A stretch of 9,936 nt of DNA from an uncultured Collinsella sp. (GTDB lineage: Bacteria > Actinomycetota > Coriobacteriia > Coriobacteriales > Coriobacteriaceae): the NCBI GenBank assembly GCA_900550815.1, contig URTW01000066.1, forward strand, positions 1 through 9,936, read 5' to 3'. Position numbers and translations under genes: made by a program. Under the pieces are notes generated by a model that was given only the letters and a program-made list of their open reading frames with translations, made no database searches and was not told where the DNA came from. This document shows, in pieces, positions 1 through 5,555 of this stretch. The stretch's first letter is position 1. Each line of letters opens with the position of its first letter.

Positions 1-812
1 ACGTCGAACGGCGTGTTCACAAACCAGAGCGACGTCATGAGATACGGCCCGGCATTAAAGGCAAAGTGCAGCAGGATCGTGTAGCGGAGCTTTCCGGTCG
101 TCACGAGCACCCAACCAAAGATGAGGCCGGCGGCACCCGCGTAGCAACCCTGCACCCAATTCATGTGCATAAAACCGAAGATTGCCGCCTGCAGCACAAT
201 CGCCGCGGCGATACCCCACGTGCTTGGGGCCGCCCAGGGCACCATGGCGCCGTCCTGCGCGCTCGCACGACGCCGGCGCTTCCAAAGTGCGCGGCACTGC
301 GGATTAAACGCTCGGAGCGAAAACTCAAAAATAATGCCGCGCACCAGCAGCTCTTCACAAAATGGGGCGCCGAGCACCGTAGTCAGGACGGCGAGATAGG
401 TGGTGTCGCCCATGCCTGTTTCCTCGACAAGCTCGCTGTAGTCGGCCGCGGCATCGGGCAACAGCGACAGCGCGGCGTCGGTCACGTAGCCAACGACCAC
501 CTGCAGGGCAAGGCCGATCACGATAACGCAGGCGATGCGCCTCCACGCTTTGCCTGCTCCCCCGCCAAGCGGGCGCTCGCCCTGCCAGCGCGCCATAAAC
601 GAGCGCGGCCACAGATAACGCCACCACAGCAGCGCCATCAAAAACGATGCCGTCTGCGCGACGGCCTGAAGCAATTGAATGTCGAGGTCATCGATCGAAA
701 AACCCATGAACGCCGATGCGACGCCAAGGGCGGAGAACAAAACGACGCTCAGGGCAATATCGGCAGCGACGACGCCAAAACAGGCAAGCGCCCAAATCAT
801 CGCATTGAGCAT
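1..812 (-). CDS. CPBP-family intramembrane metalloprotease (C-terminus beyond window)
   Basis: I translated this frame by hand; it is open from the ATG at 812 to the window edge, giving 270 codons without a stop. It is a multi-spanning membrane protein with hydrophobic segments at about residues 5-35, 45-65, 92-115, 138-150, 200-217 and 225-240. All three CPBP (Abi/CAAX-protease-like) motifs are visible: EExxxR as EELLVR at 153-158, FxxxH as FGFMH at 212-216, and HxxxN as HFAFN at 249-253. In this family these residues form the metal-binding glutamyl-protease site inside the membrane. Bacterial members serve in prenyl-protein-like processing, bacteriocin immunity or unknown roles; nothing here tells which. 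The start is supported by GGGAGGAGG 5 nt upstream (818-826). It follows the antitoxin gene, from which a repeat separates it. Only a short C-terminal tail should be missing. Confidence 0.9.
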   Translation of the reverse strand, partial: MLNAMIWALACFGVVAADIALSVVLFSALGVASAFMGFSIDDLDIQLLQAVAQTASFLMALLWWRYLWPRSFMARWQGERPLGGGAGKAWRRIACVIVIGLALQVVVGYVTDAALSLLPDAAADYSELVEETGMGDTTYLAVLTTVLGAPFCEELLVRGIIFEFSLRAFNPQCRALWKRRRRASAQDGAMVPWAAPSTWGIAAAIVLQAAIFGFMHMNWVQGCYAGAAGLIFGWVLVTTGKLRYTILLHFAFNAGPYLMTSLWFVNTPFD

Positions 813-830
813 GCCAACCTCCTCCCGGCA

Positions 831-913
831 GGTAGTCATTTAAGAACGTCCCCGACGACTAGTCATTGGGGACGTTCTTCAACGACTAGCTGTTGGGGAC
901 AGTCTTTGCCAAA
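831..913. repeat. Dispersed repeat with inverted and direct copies of GGGGAC(G/A)nTCTT
   Basis: AAGAACGTCCCC at 842-853 and GGGGACGTTCTT at 868-879 form a perfect 12-bp inverted repeat around a 14-nt loop that itself contains the palindrome GACTAGTC (857-864). A second, diverged direct copy, GGGGACAGTCTT, starts at 895, exactly 27 nt after the first. The flanking GACTAG words (857-862, 885-890... shifted by one period) repeat too, and TAGTCATT occurs at 833-840 and 860-867. The array occupies the gap between the antitoxin and protease genes and forms the last codons of the antitoxin. A related pair lies at 7577-7624. The look is that of a REP-like or miniature mobile element; I infer this from structure only. 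Confidence 0.75.
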
Positions 914-1084
914 GGCCCCGCTGGGCGAGATGTCGAACGGGAAGGTGCCGCAGCGATTGAACGCAGCGATAAACATGCGGATGGCGTTGGACGGCGTGGT
1001 GCCCACGAGCTGAGTTGCCGCCGCGAAGGCTGCCTTCTCCTCGGGCAAGACCTTCGCGACTACGGGGGTCATGTGTTCTGCCAT
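863..1084 (-). CDS. RelB/DinJ-family ribbon-helix-helix antitoxin, orphan, repeat-altered C-terminus
   Basis: A 73-residue protein from the ATG at 1084, chosen because AAGGAAG lies 4 nt upstream (1089-1095); a longer frame reaching 1159 has no such site. Residues about 6-50 follow the RelB/DinJ pattern: a short beta strand (TPVVAKV), a charged helix (PEEKAAFAAATQLVG), then the turn and helix around TPSNAIRMFIAAFNRCG, ending in the family's FPFDIS (compare IPFEI in DinJ). In this family the N-terminal ribbon-helix-helix binds the promoter, while the C-terminal part binds and neutralises a RelE/YafQ-type RNase. Here residues 57-73 are encoded entirely by the dispersed repeat, so the toxin-binding tail is probably lost or replaced. 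No toxin frame lies on either side. It may be a relic antitoxin, a stand-alone repressor, or an anti-toxin for a toxin elsewhere. Confidence 0.7.
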   Translation of the reverse strand: MAEHMTPVVAKVLPEEKAAFAAATQLVGTTPSNAIRMFIAAFNRCGTFPFDISPSGAFGKDCPQQLVVEERPQ

Positions 1085-1198
1085 GGCGCTTCCTTTTTGA
1101 AACGACGGTAGTGCGGATAGATGCGGGCCACGCGGCTGGGCGACGGGCTGTGAAGGCAACCCGATTGACCCGCAGCTGGAGTTTGTTTCTGCGGCGTT

Positions 1199-1227
1199 GG
1201 TATTACTTGGTATTCCTAAGTATTACC
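1199..1227. promoter_or_regulatory. 29-bp near-palindrome, candidate operator for the RHH antitoxin
   Basis: The sequence from GGTATTACTTGG to CCTAAGTATTACC reads as an imperfect inverted repeat centred on base 1213: 11 of 14 positions pair and one more is a G/T wobble. It lies 115-143 nt upstream of the antitoxin start, in a locally AT-rich stretch of an otherwise GC-rich gap. The left edge on the minus strand includes TAATAC (1225-1220), a possible -10 element. RelB/DinJ proteins are known to repress their own genes through palindromes, so an autoregulatory operator is reasonable; binding is inferred. Confidence 0.4.
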
Positions 1228-1299
1228 CCGCAGATAGAATACCACACCAGACCCCATGGGGACGGAGGAAAACGAATCATTTTGTTGCTGAGTTAGTTT

Positions 1300-2679
1300 T
1301 TAGAGCGTGATAATGTCCGAGATATCGAGGGCCTGAGCGTCGGCGGCGTCGTGCGTGGCAAGCAAGAGCGTGCGGCCGTCGAGCAGGTCGAGCACGACCT
1401 TGGTCGTTGCATCGCGCGCGGCGGCATCCAGGCCGGTAAAGGGCTCGTCAAGAATCACCGCGCCGCCCGGGCACAGCAGGGCGCGGGCAATCTCGACGCG
1501 ACGGCGCTGCCCGCCCGAAAGCTCGGCCACGCGAGCACGCACATCGACTCCCGGCACCAGCAGGCGCAGCAATGCCGCGGCGCTCGAAGCATCCACACGC
1601 GCATCGGCGCACACCAGCACGTTATCCAGCGCCGAGGCGGACTCGGCCAAGCGTGCATCCTGAAACACCATCGAGCACGGCGAGCACTCCCCCGCTGCCA
1701 ACGAAAGCAGCGTCGACTTGCCCATGCCCGAAGCACCCATCACACAGATGCGCCCACCCGCAGGCACGTTGAGCACCAGACCATCCAGCGCCGGAGCCCA
1801 GGGCGCGCGATCGCCCACGGCAAGCGCAAGCTCCGCTGCAGCCCCACCGCCAGCAGAGCCGCCCACACAACCGCGAGCGCCGCGCCCATGCGCCCGCACG
1901 GCCACACGCCATGCCACGGAACCCGAAGCCCGCAGCAGCCACACCAGCACGCGCTCGCACGCCCACGAGGCAGCAACGACCAGCACGGTCCACGCCAGCA
2001 GATCAGCCGTCTCGATGAGCAGCTTCGCCTGATAGATGCGCTCACCCACGGTGCCCACCGCCATGCCGATCAGCTCGGCTGCCACGCCGGCCTTCCAGCT
2101 CATGCCGATCACGGCACGGGCGCACGAAAGCACAAACGGCAGGACTTCGCGCCAGGTGTGGGCGCAAAACAGGCGCCAGCCCCGCACGCCATGCAGGCGA
2201 AACATCTGCTCCAGCGGCTTATCCGCTTGCGCCAAACCCTCGGCCAGCGAAAAATACACGCCCGGCAGCGCCATCAAAAAGACGGCGGCGATGCTCACAC
2301 GCGCCGATCCCAGCCAGATAAGCAACAGAACCACCACGCAGGCGACCGGCGTCGCCTTTACAAACGACAGCGCCGGAGCCACCAAGTGCGCGAACGCCCG
2401 CGACCGTGACGAAATCCCGGCAAGCACGCCACCACACACCGCGGCAAGCGCCAGCCCGCCCAGTATCCGCGCGCCCGAGCCCGCCAAAATCGCCCAGGTA
2501 CCGCCATCGCACACCAGGCGCAGCAGCGCCAGGGCAACAGCACCCGGCCCCGGCAAGATCAACGGCTGCGCCACCAGCGCCGCCACCAGCATCCACGCGG
2601 CAAGCCAAAAGGCGGCGACGGCACCTGCTGCCGCCACCGCCTTCATACGCTCTGTCATGTGTCGAGCAAACGCACGCAC
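1300..2679 (-). CDS. Fused ABC transporter permease-ATPase (SsuC/TauC-like + SsuB/TauB-like)
   Basis: One 459-residue chain combines both inner-membrane parts of a NitT/TauT-type importer. Residues about 15-250 are a MetI-like permease with several hydrophobic helices and an EAA-loop region near 147-184 (EGLAQADKPLEQ... HTWREVLPFV). After an Ala/Gly/Arg linker (about 250-282) comes the ATPase: Walker A GASGMGKST at 315-323, Q-loop FQ at 339-340, signature LSGGQ at 387-391, Walker B AVILDE at 407-412, D-loop GLD, and switch His443. Only about 17 residues separate Walker A from the Q-loop, where 35-45 is usual, so part of the beta subdomain is missing, in frame. The start is GTG, supported by GGAG (2686-2689) 6 nt upstream, overlapping the stop of the binding protein; an ATG at 2658 is the alternative. 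It should energise uptake of the ligand of the preceding lipoprotein. Two fused chains would form the dimer. Confidence 0.88.
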   Translation of the reverse strand: MRAFARHMTERMKAVAAAGAVAAFWLAAWMLVAALVAQPLILPGPGAVALALLRLVCDGGTWAILAGSGARILGGLALAAVCGGVLAGISSRSRAFAHLVAPALSFVKATPVACVVVLLLIWLGSARVSIAAVFLMALPGVYFSLAEGLAQADKPLEQMFRLHGVRGWRLFCAHTWREVLPFVLSCARAVIGMSWKAGVAAELIGMAVGTVGERIYQAKLLIETADLLAWTVLVVAASWACERVLVWLLRASGSVAWRVAVRAHGRGARGCVGGSAGGGAAAELALAVGDRAPWAPALDGLVLNVPAGGRICVMGASGMGKSTLLSLAAGECSPCSMVFQDARLAESASALDNVLVCADARVDASSAAALLRLLVPGVDVRARVAELSGGQRRRVEIARALLCPGGAVILDEPFTGLDAAARDATTKVVLDLLDGRTLLLATHDAADAQALDISDIITL

Positions 2680-2682
2680 GGG

Positions 2683-3741
2683 CTACTCCATGTAGTAGAA
2701 ATCGTCAGCCGGAAGTTTACCACCCACGGCGCTCGCGTCCGCGTCGGACAGCACCTGCAGATACCCGCTAAGTGCCGCTTTCATATCCTTGCCCGTCTGG
2801 CAGACAAGCATGCACCCGGGAATCGCCTTCTCGGCGATCTTGGCGTCGTCCACGATGCCTGCATCGACCTCGGCCTGCGCCCAGTCTGCCGGCGCCGCAT
2901 TGACAGCCTTAACGCTCGCCGCATGGCAGCTCAAGAACTCCGCCACGGCCTCGGGACGTTCCTCGGCAAACGCGCGGCGCACCACGGTCACGCCCGTCAG
3001 CAGGCGCGAACCCGTGTCACCCGCCAGCTCGTCCCACACATCGGTCAGGCTCATCGGAGCCGACAGCTTGCCCTCGCTCTTGGCGATGGCAGCGGTCTTG
3101 AACGGCTCGGGCAGCACGCCCACGGCAGACGGATCGGCAAGCAACGCCGACAGCACCTCGGTGGGCTCGCTCTTAAACTCAAGCGCCACCTGGCCGGTCA
3201 GGCCCGCGCGCTCCAACAGGTAGTTCATGACGTACTCCGGCGTGGTGCCCTTGCCCGTCATGTAGACGGTATGGCCCGCCAGATCGCCAACCGAAGTAAC
3301 GTCCGCGTTACCCGTCACCACGTTCAGCACGCCCAGCGTGTTGATGTCGATGACCTGCACCGCGCCCTCGGTCTTGTTGTAGAGCACGCTCGCCACGTTG
3401 GCGGGCACCAGGGCAATGTCGATATCGCCCTGAATGACCTTGGGCACAATCTCGTCGGCGGCGGTGTTGATCGCAAAGTCGAACTCATTGTCCGTCTCGC
3501 CGTTTGCGGCCTGATCAATAAACTGCACCAGGCCAATCGAGGCCGGCCCCTTGAGCGAGGCGACGTGCACCTCGACCGGCTCGGCAGCGGCACCGTCAGC
3601 GGCAGACCCGGCAGCCGAGCCCGCGGCGGACCCGGCACCGGCAGCTCCGCCGCCACAGCCCGCGAGCGCAAGCGACAGGGCGCCCGCGGCGAGCGCCGAG
3701 GCAATTCCTCGGCGCGGCATCTCAGCATCAATCGCACGCAT
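2683..3741 (-). CDS. ABC transporter substrate-binding lipoprotein (NMT1/THI5-SsuA type)
   Basis: A 352-residue exported lipoprotein. It has an Arg-containing N-terminus, a hydrophobic segment (about 12-28) and a lipobox LAGC with the lipidated Cys at 29, followed by an Ala/Gly/Ser linker to about residue 54. The rest resembles a periplasmic-binding type II fold of the SsuA/THI5 class: GDIDIALVPANVASVLYNK (105-123), TGKGTTPEYVMNYLLERAG (162-180) and PSAVGVLPEPF (204-214) are typical blocks. The ligand cannot be read from sequence; relatives bind sulfonates, nitrate, pyrimidine thiamine precursors and others. I start at 3741, 2 nt after the hydrogenase stop, with GAGGGGG (3752-3758) 10 nt upstream; MPRR at 3720 is a weaker alternative. 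It is followed 3 nt later by the fused permease-ATPase, its obvious partner. Confidence 0.87.
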   Translation of the reverse strand: MRAIDAEMPRRGIASALAAGALSLALAGCGGGAAGAGSAAGSAAGSAADGAAAEPVEVHVASLKGPASIGLVQFIDQAANGETDNEFDFAINTAADEIVPKVIQGDIDIALVPANVASVLYNKTEGAVQVIDINTLGVLNVVTGNADVTSVGDLAGHTVYMTGKGTTPEYVMNYLLERAGLTGQVALEFKSEPTEVLSALLADPSAVGVLPEPFKTAAIAKSEGKLSAPMSLTDVWDELAGDTGSRLLTGVTVVRRAFAEERPEAVAEFLSCHAASVKAVNAAPADWAQAEVDAGIVDDAKIAEKAIPGCMLVCQTGKDMKAALSGYLQVLSDADASAVGGKLPADDFYYME

Positions 3742-3743
3742 CG

Positions 3744-5555
3744 CTAGCACGCCCCCTCGTTGGGCATCGTCCACGCATGATGGTCGGTATGCAGCAACTC
3801 CTCGGCCAGCGGCGAGAGCGGCGCACCCAAGAACTCGCGATTGCATGCCTGAACATCGGGGTTCTCGTGCGAGAAGCGAATGTCCGCAGCGGCATCCAAG
3901 CCCCACAGCACCTGACCGCGCTCGGCTGCCAGCTCGCAGCCGTCGTGGATGGGCTGACCGCCGCCACCGACGCAGCCGCCCGGGCACGCCATGACCTCGA
4001 CAAAGTCATAGTTCACGCGGCCGTCGCGAATTGCGTCGAGCAGACGGGCGGCATTGCCCAGCCCGTGTGCCACGGCGACGCGCACCTTGGTGCCATCGAT
4101 ATCGGCCACGGCCTCCTTCCAGCCGTCCAGGCCGCGCACATCGGTAAAGAAATCCGCGTCGGGGTTCTTGCCCGTCACCAGGAAATAGGCCGAGCGCACG
4201 GCGGCCTCCCTCACGCCGCCCGTGGCGCCAAAGCTCACACCCGCGCCCGAGCCAAAGCCCAGAGGCGTAACGAGCGGCTCCTCAACCAGCGTATCCACGC
4301 TCACGTGGCTCGCGCGGATCATGCGCACCATCTCGCGCACCGTCAGCGCAACGTCCACATCGGGCGTGCCATCCTCGCCCACCATGCTCGGCAGCGCACA
4401 CTCGGCCTTCTTGGCCGTGCACGGCATCACGGACACCACAAACAGGCGCTCGGGCTCCACGCCCAGCGCCTTGGCGTAGTAGGTCTTGGCGATAGCGCCA
4501 AACATCTGCTGCGGCGATTTGGACGTAGACAGACTGTCGACAAACTCCGGGTAGCGCGCCTTCACAAAGCGCACCCAGCCCGGGCAGCAGCTCGTAAACA
4601 TGGGCCAGCCGCGGCTGTCGCCCTCACCCTTAGCGGCCTTACCCAGGCGCTCGAGCAGCTCGGAGCCCTCCTCCATAATGGTGAGGTCGGCCGAGAAGTC
4701 GGTATCGAACACGTACTCAAAGCCCACGCGGCGCAGCGCACAGGCCAGGCGCTCGACAGTAGCCTCCTCGCGCGGAATGCCGAGCTCCTCGCCCCAGGCG
4801 CTGCGCACGGCCGGCGCGATCTGCACCAGCACGATCTTGTCGGGATCGGCGATGGCGTCGAACACGGTCTCGGTATCGTCACGCTCGCGCAGGGCGCCCG
4901 TCGGGCAATGCGTGATGCACTGACCGCACGCGACGCAATCGGTCTTGCCGATCGGTGCACGCCCACGGGTACCCACGGCGGTATGCGTGGCGCGGTTGGT
5001 CAGGTCCCAAATCCCTAAGCCCTGCACGCTCTCGCACACCTTGATGCAGCGCATGCATTTGATGCACTTGTCGTTATCGCGGATGATGGGAAAATCGAAG
5101 TCCCAGCCCTCGCGCGCCAGGTGCTGCTCGTACGGCAAATAGAAGATGCCCAGGTCGTTGGCGATGGTCTGCAGGTTGCAGTTACCACTGCGCACGCAGC
5201 TCGTACAGCGCGAGTCGTGCTGGGACATCAGCAGTTGCACGTTGGTGCGTCGCGCCTCGCGGGCTTTGGGGCTGTTGGTGCGGACCACCATGCCGTCGAG
5301 CACATAGTTGTTGCAAGCTGCAACCAGCTGGTCGCAGCCCTCAACCTCGACCACGCACACGCGGCAACCGCCGATCTCGTTTAGATCGCGCAGGTAGCAC
5401 AGGGTAGGAATCTGGATGCCGACGGACTTGGCCGCGTCCAGGATCGTGGTGTGCTCGGGAACCACGACCTCGCAATTATCGATAGTGAGCCTGACCATGT
5501 TGTGCGCTCCGTTTTCGGTGTTGTCGCTGACGGTGGTTTTGTTGAGCTCTACCAT
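3744..5555 (-). CDS. hydA: [FeFe] hydrogenase, multi-cluster, probable group A2
   Basis: A 603-residue cytoplasmic hydrogenase catalysing reversible H2 oxidation/proton reduction. Domains in order: a ferredoxin-like [2Fe-2S] domain (Cys53, 64, 67, 81), a His-Cys3 [4Fe-4S] site (His113, Cys117, 120, 126), two ferredoxin [4Fe-4S] clusters (CIKCMRCIKVC at 164-174; CVACGQCITHC at 207-217), then the H-cluster domain. All three signatures are intact: L1 TSCCPGW (321-327), L2 MPCTAKKAE (377-385) and L3 MACPGGCVGGGGQP (522-535). H-cluster ligands would be Cys324, 379, 524 and 528, with Cys323 the proton-transfer thiol. Its neighbour is a GltD-like flavoprotein, the arrangement named glutamate synthase-linked (A2). 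Maturases HydEFG are not in the window. The start at 5555 has a strong site, GGAGGGAGGAA, 6 nt upstream; the second start at 5498, where the ferredoxin domain begins (MVRLTIDN), also has GGAG 8 nt upstream. Confidence 0.96.
   Translation of the reverse strand: MVELNKTTVSDNTENGAHNMVRLTIDNCEVVVPEHTTILDAAKSVGIQIPTLCYLRDLNEIGGCRVCVVEVEGCDQLVAACNNYVLDGMVVRTNSPKAREARRTNVQLLMSQHDSRCTSCVRSGNCNLQTIANDLGIFYLPYEQHLAREGWDFDFPIIRDNDKCIKCMRCIKVCESVQGLGIWDLTNRATHTAVGTRGRAPIGKTDCVACGQCITHCPTGALRERDDTETVFDAIADPDKIVLVQIAPAVRSAWGEELGIPREEATVERLACALRRVGFEYVFDTDFSADLTIMEEGSELLERLGKAAKGEGDSRGWPMFTSCCPGWVRFVKARYPEFVDSLSTSKSPQQMFGAIAKTYYAKALGVEPERLFVVSVMPCTAKKAECALPSMVGEDGTPDVDVALTVREMVRMIRASHVSVDTLVEEPLVTPLGFGSGAGVSFGATGGVREAAVRSAYFLVTGKNPDADFFTDVRGLDGWKEAVADIDGTKVRVAVAHGLGNAARLLDAIRDGRVNYDFVEVMACPGGCVGGGGQPIHDGCELAAERGQVLWGLDAAADIRFSHENPDVQACNREFLGAPLSPLAEELLHTDHHAWTMPNEGAC

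Noticed and set aside
831..913. CRISPR array
   Set aside because: Only two diverged direct copies with a 27-nt period and an inverted copy are present, with no constant-length unique spacers and no cas genes.
1252..1261. Palindrome CCCCATGGGG as a terminator of the transporter gene
   Set aside because: It is a 10-bp perfect palindrome without a loop or U-run, and is easily found by chance in GC-rich DNA.
1269..1283. AAAACGAATCATTTT inverted word just after the transporter stop
   Set aside because: Its arms leave a single-base loop, so it cannot fold as a terminator without opening, and the match includes a wobble pair.
3742..3987. N-terminal extension of the substrate-binding protein to 3987
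   Set aside because: It overlaps the hydrogenase C-terminus and would bury the lipoprotein signal peptide; the start at 3741 gives a proper signal and lipobox with a ribosome site.
66..4994. Other long plus-strand frames (66-1013, 1351-2409, 2659-3747, 3777-5018)
   Set aside because: Each lies over a better-supported minus-strand gene, is rich in Arg, His, Ala and Pro as antisense frames are in GC-rich DNA, and carries no motif I recognise.
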